Of a stretch of 64,000 bases of DNA, positions 24,368 to 36,715 are shown one piece after another. Made by a program: the position numbers and the translations under genes. Under the pieces are notes generated by a model. That model did not search any database, was not told where the DNA came from, and saw only the letters and a program-made list of their open reading frames with translations. Where the stretch lies: the NCBI GenBank assembly GCA_029891345.1, contig CM056999.1:28679418-28743417 (forward strand), written 5' to 3'. How positions within the stretch are numbered: the first letter of the stretch is position 1; the number at the start of each line of letters is the position of its first letter. The stretch is from Dryococelus australis. Its lineage: Eukaryota; Arthropoda; Insecta; Phasmatodea; Phasmatidae.

Positions 24368-25201
24368 TGAAGAGTTTTAGCTGTCTGCCACCATGTTAGT
24401 TTCATGAGAACCTTCAAACTGCATAGATACAACACAGGCTCTCTCTACTTCCCCGGGCAGCTGGCAGGGTACCGTGCCATGACCAAGGGGTAGGCGGTCA
24501 GCGGGCTTTGTGACGCGATCACGGGGTAGTGAGATCTCCGATTTGCAGTGTCGACCAGCGGGTTTCAGAGAGTGTGAGCCGCAATTCTCATTTTAATATA
24601 AAATAATTTTAATTTATCAGTATTAAAATAATTTTTTTGTAAATTACATTTCTGTGTTTGGTCGACGTAACAGTCGTTTCGGTAACTAATGGCGTGAATT
24701 TCACAGAGTTAATGGAAAAAGTTGTAGTACATCCCTTATTTTTTGAAAAAAAAAAAATATATATATATTTCTATTACGTGTTGTGGGATTAAGTCATCGG
24801 AGTGTCCCTACGCTTCGACAGAAATAATTTGTAAGTTAATTATGATTACAATAATGAAACATTCATTCACGTATTTGTAGGACGAATATATAGTTTTTCT
24901 CGTAAATTTCAACTCAGCTGCCTGTCAGCGTCCGACCACGCTCCACGTATATATAGTCAGGCTCTCGACGTAAGCTCGCTTTATTCATTGACTAACCTCC
25001 GAGGTGGACAGGTGTGTTTTGGGAGAGGTGCGATTTCATTACGTGGTTTTTTTTTAATTTGTTGTTTATTCAACTAGTCTAAGTTATATATTAGTACATG
25101 CATCGTAAACATAATTTTTATCCATTTGTCACATAAATCATATTAACATCTATTTCCGAGTAGCTATAACCTTAGTTGCTTTTCGGCCTCCAACCACGCT
25201 C

Positions 25202-25288
<87 letters not shown>

Positions 25289-25573
25289 CCATGCTCTCGA
25301 CATAAGCTCGCTTCATTCATCGACTGACCTCCGAGGCAGAAAAATGTGTTTTGGGGGAGATCCTTGTGAGATTTCATTACGTGTTTAGTCATTTTCATGT
25401 ACTTGTGTTCGTTAGCCTTTTTTATTTTCATTACAATTTCCGAGTTTTTCACCTCAGTCTCTAATGAAACGTAGGTTACAATTTGAAGTAAATCCTATAT
25501 CCAAGTCAGTGTTGCAGCGAGCTCCCGAGCGAATGGACGTATATTAAACCTTTTCTTTTTTACGTGTTAATAA
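24368..25573 (-). repeat. Right terminal inverted repeat of relic B
   Basis: Reverse-complement partner of the left repeat. It is slightly longer because its TA microsatellite (25,202-25,287) has expanded and because of a poly-A/TA tract near 24,747-24,770. It also holds the two copies of the internal roughly 130-bp unit (around 24,905-25,060 and 25,290-25,400). The outermost alignable bases are the complement of TTATTAACA at 25,565-25,573. Confidence 0.85.
25202..25287. repeat. (CA)n(TA)n microsatellite in right TIR
   Basis: A CA run followed by an uninterrupted TA run of about 70 bp. The corresponding site in the left repeat (about 10,160-10,190) is much shorter, so the expansion happened after the two arms diverged. 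Confidence 0.95.
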
Positions 25574-25609
25574 ATTCTAGTGTGAGGAGTGGTGTGCATG
25601 GCATGGTAA

Positions 25610-26318
25610 TACGAGGCCGATTCAGAAGTCATGGCAACTATGATTCATCTCACGAAAATGACCCAACACAGGAAATGTACTATGTATAGTTGAAAGTGTA
25701 TGACATGTTAATTTTAAAGGGGACACCACATTGGGTATGGATGTAGGAATGCCTTGCAAAAAACAAAGACAAAAATGAAGGGTTGAAATCACAATTTAAT
25801 TGCTATATTATTTTTATATACTGTAACAACTCATGCAAACGGGTATGTATCGTACATGTACGAGCTGTTCAACATTCTTCAAAGTACTCTCCTAGGTTGT
25901 CCACAGTTTGCTGTCAGCGATGAGGCAGACGGGAAATACCATCGACTGCATGTGATACGTCGATGCGCGCCACCCCTCGTCGAAATGCTGTGAAGCTGAC
26001 TGCCTTATTGCTGGCCAAAAACCGTGAACAACCTCGGAGACAACTTTGAAGTATGTTAACAGCTCATGCACGTACCATAAGTACCCTTTCATTTGAGTGT
26101 ATACAGTTTGTACGAGAATATCTTAATTAAACAGTAATTTCAAGCAGCCAGGTTTGTGTTTGTTCCTTGCCAGACATTCCTGCATCCATACCCCCATGTA
26201 CTGTCACCTATAACATGTACAAGGGGTAAACTTTCAACTTTACATAGTACATTTCCTGTGTTGAGTAATTTTCGGGAGATAAGGAATAATTGCCATGACT
26301 TCTGGATAAGCTCTCATA
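25610..26318. mobile_element. 709-bp non-autonomous element with about 170-bp TIRs
   Basis: The left arm (25,610 to about 25,775) and the reverse complement of the right arm (about 26,135-26,318) share CAGAAGTCATGGCAA, CAACACAGGAAATGTACTAT and GGTATGGATG(T/C)AGGAATG in order. Both arms start with TA(C/T)GAG, consistent with a TA target. The roughly 360-bp centre has a 66-codon minus-strand frame without recognisable similarity. This size and structure fit a MITE or an internally deleted DNA transposon. It begins 37 bp beyond the alignable right end of relic B. Confidence 0.75.
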
Positions 26319-28530
26319 GTTAAGGAGGGTAGTCGAACTTTAGCAAGTAATCAGATGAGTTACTGCAACTAATTGGCGAAGGTAGATCAGAACTGACTGA
26401 TCAGATTATTAATAGAGTAGTGGAAACTATCTTGAGTGAGAGGAAGGGGTTGTGTGTCGGCAGGTAGTGGGGAGGGGTTGGGTTTTGGACAATGTAGGGG
26501 TGGAGAGTCGAGTGTTTGGTTGATGGCATGGGTTGATGGTTAGGGGATAGCTATGGTGAGTTAGTGGTGCGAGTCTCAAGCTATGACGAGTTAATTGTGA
26601 GAGGAGCAGAAAGTCGGGAGGTGGGTGCATGGATGTTGATAAGGATCGAGCAAAGGTGAGTAAATGGAATTCAAGCGACGAGAAGTATGATGGCCTTGTG
26701 GGTTGAGGGAGAGGGGAGAAGTTATGTGTGTTACATAAAATCAATAAACTGCTTTGGGGGTCAGCAGATAGATCGGCTTTATAGCCAATGAGATATAGAG
26801 GCAGGGGTTCAGTCAACTACTCGTCGTCGTACCAGGGAAAGGCTGTGCCCTGCCATATTTACGAGAATCGAACACTTAGGGTCAAACACATATCCAAATT
26901 GGTATTTCGTATTTGGTATGCAATATTTTCCTCGATTTGTCTGCTATATTTTTAGATTCTTGCTATTTTTTAGTAGTTTTTTTATGTTTAAAGTCACTGG
27001 GGTGAATGTCAAGGCCATCCACATTCATCCTGGCAGCTGGGGTCAGTAGTGTAATTTGTTTCTAGAATTTAATTGAAACTTTTTTAATTGTTACAATTTT
27101 TTTCATTTTCTTTTGAGTTCAAGTTTGTTGGGGTCAATAATGTTCAGGTCACAAACATCGAACATGGTCGGAGTTAGTAATGTAATATATGTGTGTGTAC
27201 ATACATATATACAGACACACACACACATATATACATACACCTAAGAACTACAGTTATTGTAAACAGACTGACTATTGAACCTTTTACCTTTTTCCATCTA
27301 GCACATTTGTTGGTTCGATTTGCACTGTTGAAAAACTAGTTCCAACAATGTTAAACACTCGTGTTGCATTAAACTAGTTGTCGTGAAAGAAATGTTGCAC
27401 CTTCACGTTATTATAACGTCTACTTCGATGTCGCTGTCACAAACTGAGTTTGGGATGTCTTCATGAATGCGTAATATAATTTTTTTCCCAGCAAATTTTT
27501 CTGGCGTTTCTCTTCGCAGTAGCAAATGCCTATATAAATAGGTTTCTAGATGTAACGCCAAATATGGATTACTCGAGTTTAAGCACACGAAATGCTAGTT
27601 TGTGTTATACGTACTTCTGCAGGATTATTATTTTTAAACAAATTAGAATTTATTTAAATTAGTACTTACCGCAGAAATAAATGTATTCCAAATTTTCTAG
27701 TAATCGGTTGATGTGGTGTAAGAGTTTTATTTTTGTCATATAACACTATTAATGTGTGTATAGATCGCCGGGCGAAGGGATCCGGGGTAGAAACCAGTAT
27801 ACGTCTGCCATCTTAGTAGGCACCGTCGTTGGCCTCGTTCATCTCACCCTCGCCGCTCCCAATCCACGGCCGTCCATTCCAGCGACCCGTAACCATATAA
27901 GTTATATTCATAAAACACGTTTTTAATAAAAATTATGAATTATCGCCTCGTACTTAGGATTTTCATTGATATTCCCCAAAAAAAAAGTATGTTTGTGTGG
28001 AAACCCTCACTCGCTCGATGGTATCATCTGCTGCTAGAGGGCCGAACACCAATGTGTATATTTATTTACGAATTTGACGCTTTAATTCTCTAAATGCGAG
28101 AAGGTATATCAAAGTTTTTAATTTTTCCGATCTGAATAATTTTCTGAGAAATCAAATGTACATGAGCCAGACCCCAATCAGACTTTCAACTTAAAATCAA
28201 ATTTTTTGTTTAAAAAGTGTTCACTGTACATTCCAACTGAATAACTGTAAAAAATTTTCGAACTTTAATACTTTGCATTATTTTTTTTCTATTCTATCGA
28301 TTTTTTAAATATCTGGCTTTTTCACTTTGTTCTTCCTGTTTTACGAAATAAAAGAATTAAAATTTTAAAAACTAAAGCGGTCTTGCCTTGTAACCAATCA
28401 TGCACTGATGGGAGCACGAGACATACACACACGTCAGAACAGGCACGTGCAGCAGGTGACATCCTTAGGGAACCACAGGGCAAGGAGGCCCCAGTGTAAA
28501 TGATGTCGATACAAGTGCACATGTACTGAC
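26319..28530. other. Intergenic DNA, purine-biased patch and microsatellites
   Basis: No gene supported. The plus strand at 26,420-26,760 is markedly G/A-rich, giving an artificially long minus-strand frame rich in Pro, Thr, Ser and Leu. A TG/CA microsatellite lies near 27,188-27,240 and a small GC-rich patch at 27,755-27,895. I see no recognisable protein. Confidence 0.5.
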
Positions 28531-28661
28531 CTTCATGGTCTCTGAAGGCGTTGGCTGTCATGCCACCGCTGCTGACGTGCAACTGCTCAAGGGGCTGCCA
28601 GTTCATGGGTGACCTGAGGGAAAAGGCGAGGAACTGGTTCTTGCATTGTCCGCCCGCCGCG
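28531..28661 (-). CDS. Possible internal exon of an unidentified host gene
   Basis: On the minus strand a good acceptor (pyrimidine-rich ATCTTTCCTGTGTGCAG) is followed by 131 bp of GC-rich open sequence and then a donor-like AAG followed by GTCAGT. The frame gives 43 residues, including NQFLAFSLRSPMNWQPLEQL and a Gly/Met-containing stretch to FRDHE. The splice-bounded island in AT-rich surroundings looks like a conserved exon, with phases 2 and 1 at its ends. I do not recognise the protein, and no neighbouring exon was found. A TE-derived chance structure is possible. Confidence 0.38.
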
Positions 28662-30808
28662 CTGCACACAGGAAAGATACAGCAGTGCGAGATAGTGATG
28701 CCGAATCTACGCTGGTTGGCAATGGCACACTTTATGTACCTATTAAAATGTATTTGTTCTTGCGTGTCTTTTCTTACAGAAAGAAATGAAATTTGGCTTA
28801 CGTATGTAATCACACATGCCCGAGGAATAAACATGTCTAATAAAGGTTATTCACACACTCACACATGCGCTCACACACCCACACACATAGGTATCAAAGC
28901 GCGCGGCTCTATATGTACAGCAATGCGGGTTCGACATTGTAGATGTGCGCAAACACACTAAATTTTGGTTTTCACATAGACATACAATATTCGTCCAATA
29001 TTTGATGCAAATGGGTAGCTAGTCGCAAAAAATTTTGTGACTACATCCGTTTGTAATATTATTATAGTTTTTTTCTCTCTCTCTTAGCCTAGCGCATATT
29101 TGAGAGCAGACATGTACATACCACACAGTACCTGTGATGCATTTGCTTTACTCTGGAACAAAACATTTTATATATTAATATGTTAGTTTATATTTATTTC
29201 ATTTCCACAAGCTTATCCCATAACACGAGCCCCATATAAATTAAGAGAATGGTTAATAAAAGTAAATGTAGTTAGTTGAAAACCATTTAATTTTTATAGG
29301 AAACAGAAATGTTTGTAAAAATATGTCTACCATATGGCTTTACATATAATGTTTGCGTTACTCCAAAAAACAAGTCTCTTTTAATTTGTGTGCAGAATAC
29401 CGTAAAAAAAATAGTTGTAAGGAACCCACTGTTCTCAAAAAGTATGTTTCAGGAAAATAGTTTCTTAATTAGATAGTAATTGAGAATGAGAGAAAGAACA
29501 CTACTGGATCCTGCATGCTAACTAAAGTTGCATATTACACACGCAGACTACTGTAACAATAATTCTGACGAAAACTGAGTACACCATTTGAATAATAGTG
29601 CAATAATCGCTATTTTTCGGTGGTAGAATTCACCATACACGTGCATAATTTTAATTAAATTATACATTTATCAGTCCCATACATTAGCCCTTGGGAGCAT
29701 CAACTTGACTCGCCACCACAGGTGTACAGGAGCATGTTCCCTGGCGGGGCCGTTGTGGACATTTGCCTGTACTTGAGTGGTTTTCTTGGGGGTCTTCATT
29801 TCATTAACAAATTTTTGCTGTCACTGCTTTCTCCGGTGAACCACGACACCAGGGGATAGCGCTTTGCTGCTTCCTGGTGAAGTTGGGCGCCGAGGAAGTA
29901 TGATACTCTAGGTTTGTCCTAATGACCTCCTGTTCACTTGTTTGAGCTCAGGGTGGGAAAGGAGAGTGAGTGGCTTTTAATTGGGTGTAAGACTTATGCC
30001 CGGTGAGGGATTATAGTGTTCTCAACTCCGTAAGTGGAAGGGACAGCCTCTGTGCGCCTGACTCGGTACCGATAGGGCTGTCGGTCATCGGTAACAAACT
30101 AGTACCATTGAAATTAAGTGGTAGCACAGGACGATAGTTTGGCCCCATCAAATGTGTTCTTTGGTGACCGATCAGGGAGGTTGGATTCGTGCTAGCAGTG
30201 GTTGACTCCGTATGCTGGAGAAGGACTGGAGAGATTCCCACTCTCGTTAACAGGCCAGGTGGTGAGTGGCAACCCACTGTAGTTATGCCCTGGAAAGGCA
30301 CTAGGGGTATGGAGAGTACCCCGACCAGACCACACACTTGGTTTTCTGAGTGCGAGGGTCTCAGAGTCACCAAGATTGGGGGGTGGGGTGGCAGATGTGC
30401 AGATGTGCCAAGTTTGTACTTTGTATCTAACCAATGGTCGCATTAATCTGTGGTCCCCTTACATTGAAGGGACATAATTCCTATCGACACTTACTGGGAG
30501 ACTGAGGCGTCGTAAGGCCTTCTGGCTAAGAGCACTGCTTTAAAATACATAGTACAATGACCAAGTGCTCTTACTGTATGTCATGTAGTAGTGTAAGGAA
30601 CTCTTTTTCTATTGCTAGGCTTTACTCACAAAATTTCTTGGAGACTCCAAACATTAAGTATTTACTGATTATATTTTTAATTTTTTAAGTCAGTTTTTTT
30701 AAATAAATAAAATGCAACATATTAAAACTAAATTTTAATAACATGAGGAAATGCATTAGCCTTTGAATAAATGTCTTTATATTTACATCGATCTCTTCCA
30801 TGACGAGT
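28662..30808. other. Intergenic DNA with an unclassified GC-rich block
   Basis: No gene recognised. The part from 29,690 to about 30,530 is GC-richer with sharp borders and open frames on both strands, resembling the leader of an interspersed element, but I cannot classify it. A CA-rich microsatellite-like stretch lies near 28,851-28,890. The last 280 bp before relic A's integrase are AT-rich. Confidence 0.4.
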
Positions 30809-31860
30809 TCACCTCTCGATGTCTGCTTCAGCGACCCAGGCATATGAGTGGGCAGGGAAACACCATCACTTGATTTACGCCCTTCCATTACGTCGTTTCA
30901 GCACCTTCTTGACCAAATACACATCTGGAAACTTAACCAGCAGCATCTTTGAGATAGTAGGTCCTCGGAGCATAGTTGTGTGTATGTTGCACACAAAACT
31001 GTTTTGGGGTCTAATTTACTGTGAACCCTCTCTCGAAGATGCCTTTATGTTTGGTGATGTGCACCAGATAACCTATTTTGGCTTTAGGCTTGTGCAGGTC
31101 CTTCCTTTTCGGAATGGCATACATAGTCCAAACCAGGGAGCCATCCTTGACATATTTACACTCCATATTAGTGATTGAGTGTGCTGTAGAAATATAGTCG
31201 CAGAAGAGTTACGGAAGTAGCTTAAACCACTTGTAGTTACTATTCGCGGCGAAATACTTCCACATCTTGCCCTTCAGAGTCCTGTTAAACCACTTGAAGA
31301 GAGATGCTTCGAGATTGTTGTACGTTGAATAATTATTTATTTTATGGTTCTTCATCAGGGCCTTGGACTTTGCATTGTAGAATTCCTTGCTCTGGTCGGT
31401 TTTTCAAATTGGTCGGGATGTACCCTTCGCGCAACACATCTGCCATGGCCTTAGTGATATCACGTACATTCTTCTATGTGACTGGACTGTTTTTGCTACA
31501 GGCATCTACGATTGTAAACATGTATTTGCAGCCCTTGTTGACAGAAGTATAAAGTACTATTGATACCAAAAATCATGAACTTGACAAAGTGGTAGTTGCA
31601 CCCAGTGTCCGCATGCAGTTCGTGAGTGATTTCCATCCGATTCATTGTATGTAACCTCCCTCCTTCAGTTCTTAGATGATTGATATAATCTTGTCGGTGT
31701 GCGAGTAATTTCAAACCCTTTGTGAAGCAACTAGTAGACGTATTCAATCCACCAGTTCATTCGGGTCGTCCTAAACATGTAGTTGATGTTTTCGTCACTG
31801 CCTATCTTCTTCAGACAATCCCCACTTTTCCATGCTAGGCTACTGAAGAGATTTGCAAGA
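30809..31860 (-). pseudogene. Relic A: rve integrase with chromodomain-like tail
   Basis: Reading leftward: a degraded N-terminus (TKGLKLLAHRQDYINHL), YMFTIVDACSKNSPV, then after a shift TDQSKEFYNAKS (second catalytic Asp), INNYSTYNNLEASLFKWFN and RTLKGKMWKYFA. KIGYLVHITKHKGIFERGF and APRTYYLKDAAG follow. The tail has VYLVKKVLKRRNGR and CFPAHSYAWVAEADIER before TGA at 30,809, with the shape of a chromodomain. Where relic B has Val-Val-Glu-His before the conserved Asn, this copy has Leu-Phe-Lys-Trp, so the catalytic Glu is replaced by Lys. At least four stops or frameshifts are present. Its position as the outermost minus-strand gene matches relic B. Confidence 0.83.
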
Positions 31861-31899
31861 ATATCGATTTTTTCGTGATCTTCATCGTTATAAACACTG

Positions 31900-32981
31900 G
31901 TCTCAGGATTGTTGTCTTGATAAGGTATGTGTGTGAGTTCGAGCAATGTGTTGTATTTCAGCAGGTTGGACTCTGTGAACTCCCTAGGCTTCTTGCGAAA
32001 TAGAAGTTCGCAAAGCCCAGGTGGTCCATGTGTCTTGTAATCTCCTACTTCGATTTCCCCACCTGCTAGAAACTCTTTTTATCAGCTCCAAGGAACCATT
32101 TATTATCATGCCGGTACACCATACATCGTATCATTATTATGAGATGTGTACGATCGTAGATAACAACAAGCTACAGCATTCGATTTTAGAGCTTTCTTCC
32201 ATGCCATTTTCTTGTGTGCCAAATCCAGATGCGATTTTTCATCCCGATCCATTTGTACATCCTATTTCTGCTTTTTTGTAGGCTCAGAAGTATTGTACAC
32301 TTCAGTCTTCACGACTATGAGCTCTCCATCGCTCTCCCTGAGTACATCGATACAGCGAGTATTGGGCTTAAAGATTTCATCATTTATAAGTTCGCGCGAA
32401 AGTCTAGCTCTATTGGTGTTCAAATACTTCGAGCGAACCGACTGTATCACTTGATGCAGTTCGCTAGCAATGCCTGACATCGTACTGAATAGAAATTGTT
32501 ATTGTTACTCTGTTTTATAGGCTTAGTCGTGAAGTTTGTAACAAACGATTTTCGATCCTTTCCAGGCGTTCGTTGCAGATATACAATATGTCCATGAAAT
32601 GGTTTTGCATATCCATTTTCGTAGCGAGGCAGGAAATCGAGGTAGCAAAGGATGCTCTATGGAATCTTAAATAAATTTTCGATTCTTATCATTTGGTGTG
32701 GATGCCACATTTAGACTGTTGGTAATTTTCCTTTGAACACTCCTTACATGCTCGTCCATTACCATAAATTCGCGAAAGATCTCGGACTTCACACGATCCA
32801 TCTTCGCCCCGAGCTTGGACAAGCAAGTGCGAAAGAACTTGTTCTGATCAGCCAACTCTTTATGTAGTTCCGAGATGAAGCTATTACCAGTTTCAAGGAC
32901 ACAATTTTTAGTAGCATCTTTGGATCGTTCGGGTTCGCCAATAGACAGGTCCATATACGAAAAATGATAGCTGAACCTCAA
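31900..32981 (-). pseudogene. Relic A: coiled-coil Maverick protein (3' part)
   Basis: Homologue of relic B's gene between ATPase and integrase. A 104-codon frame at 32,667-32,981 is rich in Glu, Lys and Asp with heptad-like spacing (for example LHKELADQNKFFRTCLSKLG). After a break, 32,262-32,480 contains EIFKPNTRCIDVLRESDGEL, matching EIFKPVTSRIDTVY in relic B. The remainder toward the integrase is heavily mutated. The gene's 5' end lies beyond the inserted transposon, at about 36,980-37,141. Function unknown. Confidence 0.5.
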
Positions 32982-33041
32982 AAAAAATTGCTACAAAAAG
33001 TTCATAAATTGATTTCGGCTCCTAGGGCTTTGAGAAATGTT

Positions 33042-33160
33042 TTTTCAAGATGGCGTCCAAGTAGCCTATCATGAGTTGACAAGTGTTGTATCTAATAAAC
33101 TATTGAATATTGGAAGGTAATTTTGGTGTCTAACCATATATTTATGGACCCAAGAAATTC
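33042..33160 (+). repeat. Left inverted terminus of nested transposon
   Basis: Pairs with the reverse complement of 36,716-36,834. Outer block TTTTCAAGATGGCG plus (T/C)CC-AAGT-(A/G)GC; an unconserved spacer of about 54 bp in both arms; inner block TTTGGTGTCTAA followed after about 14 bases by GACCCAAGA. Both arms are 119 bp overall. Confidence 0.7.
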
Positions 33161-33362
33161 AAAAAACGCAAGTTAAATACTCTCAGATTAGAATTCACCA
33201 CAAACATTTCAATATTGGGTTCTCGAATTGGCTGTTATTAATCTTATATGTACTGGCTATTTTCATGTTTGATTATTTTGTAAAGGCACTAATAATACAC
33301 AAAATAATGTAGTCAATAATGTTTAAATTTTTGTTATTTTTATTGACTGTTCCAGGTTAAAA

Positions 33363-36300
33363 ATGAGTGTATTCAGTGCTGGCGAAACTTATCCAATTTG
33401 TCATATACGAGTGGGTGATGGAAGTGATGTAGTCCAGATTCGACAAAACGGAGCAGATGGAATAAATGCAGTAAGTGCGCAGAGAGGTAACACCATTGCT
33501 ATGACTGATGGCAGTAAAATGCATGCAAACTGCCGCAAATCGTATGTAAATGAAACAGAAATAGAACTTCACTTGAAGAGGAAACATGTGGGAGAATCTG
33601 GCAATACTCAAACCAGTACGAGAGTGTCTGAAGGTACATTCAATAGCACAACTGACTACTTTTTCTGTGGCAAAATTGTTCTGAAAGTGAGTAGTGCAGG
33701 ATATAGTTCTGTAAAAACTGACATCTTTACAAAGACAATTTTGCAATGTTGTGATAGTCGTCGTGATAAGTGGTCATACAAAGTAAAAGGTAGAATTGAA
33801 TACTTTAATGGTGATATTCATGCTGCTGACTGCGTGCACCATCATACTTGTAGCAGCCATTTTCGCAATGGCCATAATGTATCCAAGCTATTTCGAAGTA
33901 ACCCTGAGATAAAGCAAAGGAAATCAGGAAGGCATAAAAATGAAGATCAAGAACATGCATTCTCAAAAATGTGTGCATACCCAGAATCAAATGATGAAGA
34001 ACAGATAACAGTGTCTGACCTGAAGAGCAAAATGAAGGAGTATTTGTTAGATATTTATTCCTTACCCTAGGGTATTCGGTACATAAATATCAGCTGAGGA
34101 AATTGTATGGGACTTCTATACATATTACAGAAGGAGATGGTTTACGTGATATAGTTATAATGAGAGAGAAAATGGCACACATTATAAGGACATATTTAAA
34201 GACTTCAAAGCAAGTATAAGATGAAGAGTCACAGAAGATAGCAATAATTGAGGCAGCAGCACGGCTCATAAAAAGTGACATCCAAACAAATGTACCATCA
34301 GTGAAAGACCATTATCCCACAACAGAGACTGCTGGTTTCCAGCTAGCTGTTGATTACATTCCCGAATCCCTTCGTATTCTATTAAATTTAATGTTTGTGC
34401 GGAAAGATACTCAGCAGAAAGTGGCCAGCATAGGTGACGCAATAATTCAAGGAGTGCTTCCAAGATCTTTCATTGCACCTGTGCAAATATGTCTTACAGT
34501 GTAAATGCATCACTTATATAGGTCGAGGTTTCTTGTGAACACCTTGTCTAAGATAGCGTTCTGCTCTTCATATAGTGAAATGCACTGGTTTGAAAAAAGC
34601 TGCTAATTTTGCTACTCCCTACATGCTTGGGAGCGATAATATTGCAATGAATACAGCCATGCTATTTGCAGCAGACAATGTTCATCACAACATTATTACA
34701 ATCAATGGGCAAGGAACTTTTCACGGAATAGGTATGGTAGCTGCAGTGACACCGGGGCAGAAGACAGCGTACAGTATACCTAGAAACAAAACTAGAGATA
34801 TTATCTGTGTGAAGCTTTCAAAAGTTCAAATAATAGATCATATTTCAACAAAAAACTTCCATCAAGATGTAAAATTCGCAGTATTACCGAGTCTTCTTGA
34901 ATTTGAAAAGAAAGTGGATATATTGTGGAAATTATCATTTAGTCTCAGAAATGCACTGCCAGGTTGGCACGGGATGATATACATTATTCATCAGGGAAAC
35001 GAACACCCAGTTCAGTCTTCATTAAGGTATCTATCTACCAATGATAGACATGTATTCCAGGGATAAGACTTGCATTCTTTCAACATCGGAGCTCCTTTGT
35101 AGGCTTGCGACCAAGCAACACTTTGAGACTATAGGCATATTCGATCAGCCTCTGTACTGGAAGGCCGTAAAGATAATCACCGACTCACCATTAGACAGAC
35201 ATCTGAAATCCATTGTCCTACTCCTAGGGAGCTTCCACAAGTTCATGAATTTTCTGGGAGCGGTTGGTTCACTTATGTCCTGTAACTGAGTGTCAAGTCC
35301 TTGACGGAGGTTCGTTACTCCACCAAGTTCCATGGAAGCGTGGAGAATGATATGGTGAAATAGCACAGTCTTATGCAGACTTTGCTATACAGTATTTTGA
35401 TTCCTGTACAACTGTAGTATTCGATGGTTATTGTGAAGGCCCTACCCTGAATGACCACATACATCTGAGAAGAGGAAACAATAATTACCCCAATATTAGC
35501 TTCACTGTAGAGACAGAATTCTCTGGCAAGAAATAGGCCCTATTGTTACAAAAACACCAATAAGCAGAAATTGTTAGAGATGATAACTAATAAACTACGA
35601 AAAAGGCATTGCACTGTGTTCACTGCACCTGGAGATGCATATGTAGACATAGTGAAGGCTGCATTGAAAGCATCTCTTATACAAACTACTACACTTATTG
35701 ATGAAGATACTAATCTTCTTGTCTTACTACTTTATCATGCACAACCAGTTAGTAAAAATCTGTACTTTAGATCAGATAAGTCAAGAGCTGAGGGCATCCA
35801 TCAAGTATATGACATAAAATGTATAAAAGAAATCCTTGGAAATAATACATGTGTTCAATTATTTTTCATTCATTCCACCACAGGTTGTGATACCACTTCT
35901 CGGATCCATGGCGTCAAGAAGAAAGTTTTGCAGAAGTTATTGAAAGGAGATCCTGTCCTTCAGTCATGTGCCAGAGCATTTACCACCCCAAATCAGACCA
36001 CAGAATTGATAGATGACCTTGGATGTCATGTAGTGACTAAACTTTATGGGGTAATGGCACTGACTCTCTTACGAAAATGCGATATAACACCTCCAGTCAG
36101 AAGGTTGCATCTGCTTCTTCATTTGTAACACCAAAACATCTGCCCCAACTGAATCTCTTGCTAAACTTCACTGCTGCATAGTATACTACCTGATCATGGT
36201 ATGGATGGGGAAGGAAGAAGGTACGAATGCTATAAATTGGGGGTGGAATCTCCAAGATAAAGAGTACGTGCCACTTATGTCCTCGAAGAATGTTGTTCCA

Positions 36301-36411
36301 GATAGTCTACTGAAGGTCATCTATTGTAACTGTTCTACTAAATGCAAGACATACTGCTGCTCCTGTATGCGATATGGACTATCGTGAATTACTGCCTGTG
36401 CCAGCTTGAGT
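33363..36411 (+). pseudogene. Transposon protein: PIN/XPG-like centre and CXC tail
   Basis: The first 235 codons (33,363-34,070) are intact: a short Cys-containing start (YPICHIRVGDG), a Cys-His pattern around MHANCRKSY, DYFFCGKIV, and DIHAADCVHHHTCSSHFRNG. A stop and frameshift lead to a region ending at 34,503. The next pieces hold LFAADNVHHNIITINGQGTF (34,575-35,066) and MIDMYSRDKTCILSTSELL with VLLLGSFHKFMNFLGAVG (35,041-35,289). After another damaged stretch comes TLIDEDTNLLVLLLYH and FIHSTTGCDTTSRI (35,571-36,128), a pattern of acidic residues like PIN/XPG nucleases. The C-terminus (36,196-36,387) has INWGWNLQDKEYVPLMSS and a Cys cluster CNCSTKCKTYCCSCMRYGL, like CXC zinc-binding domains. 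At least five disruptions make it dead. The first ATG is preceded by a splice-acceptor-like TGACTGTTCCAG. A transposase role is inferred from the termini. Confidence 0.7.
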
Positions 36412-36715
36412 AATGTGACAATCCTCACAAGTTACTTTCAGAGTTATTGGATGGAAACCATGAGTATTAAGTAACTTAGGTGAAAAGATATGATCAGTCT
36501 ATTGGGTGAAATACGTGGCTTCTTAATTATTTAAAAACTTTAGGTTAACCATAATTTATTGTAAATTCTCATAAAAAAAATGTTTTAACATTTTTACTCT
36601 AAAAATTTTTGTAACTTAAACGTCCATAACTTGTCAATAATAGACTGTGAATAATTAAAATTTAATTTAATTATTGCTTAATAATAAACTGAGAGGAATT
36701 TAATGGATTTTATTG

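Larger units (their letters stand above)
9866..25573. mobile_element. Relic Maverick/Polinton (relic B) with both TIRs
   Basis: A decayed 15.7-kb element, within the usual size range of Mavericks/Polintons (large self-synthesising DNA transposons related to viruses). It is bounded by inverted repeats of about 1.1-1.2 kb. It contains two diverging gene blocks. On the minus strand, from 18.9 kb leftward, lie a PLA2-like protein, a hydrophobic protein, a protease, a penton-type protein, a capsid-type protein, an unknown protein and DNA polymerase B. On the plus strand, from 19.1 kb rightward, lie a packaging ATPase, a coiled-coil protein and an integrase with a chromodomain-like tail. Every gene carries stops or frameshifts and the polymerase catalytic core is missing, so the element is dead. 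The exact terminal bases and target-site duplication are not resolved. Confidence 0.88.

Noticed and set aside
26427..26816. 129-codon Pro/Thr/Ser/Leu-rich minus-strand frame
   Set aside because: It mirrors a purine-biased plus strand. Composition alone keeps it open, and nothing in it resembles a known protein.
28322..28834. A 170-codon minus-strand frame as a complete gene
   Set aside because: Only the central 131 bp is GC-rich and bounded by splice signals. The outer parts are AT-rich with intron-like sequence, so I kept only the possible exon.
35041..35289. A foreign insertion in the nested transposon gene
   Set aside because: This frame at first looked unrelated, but its motifs (MIDMYSRDKTCILSTSELL, SFHKFMNFLGAVG) belong to the same protein family in sequence order; it is the next part of the same gene after a frameshift.
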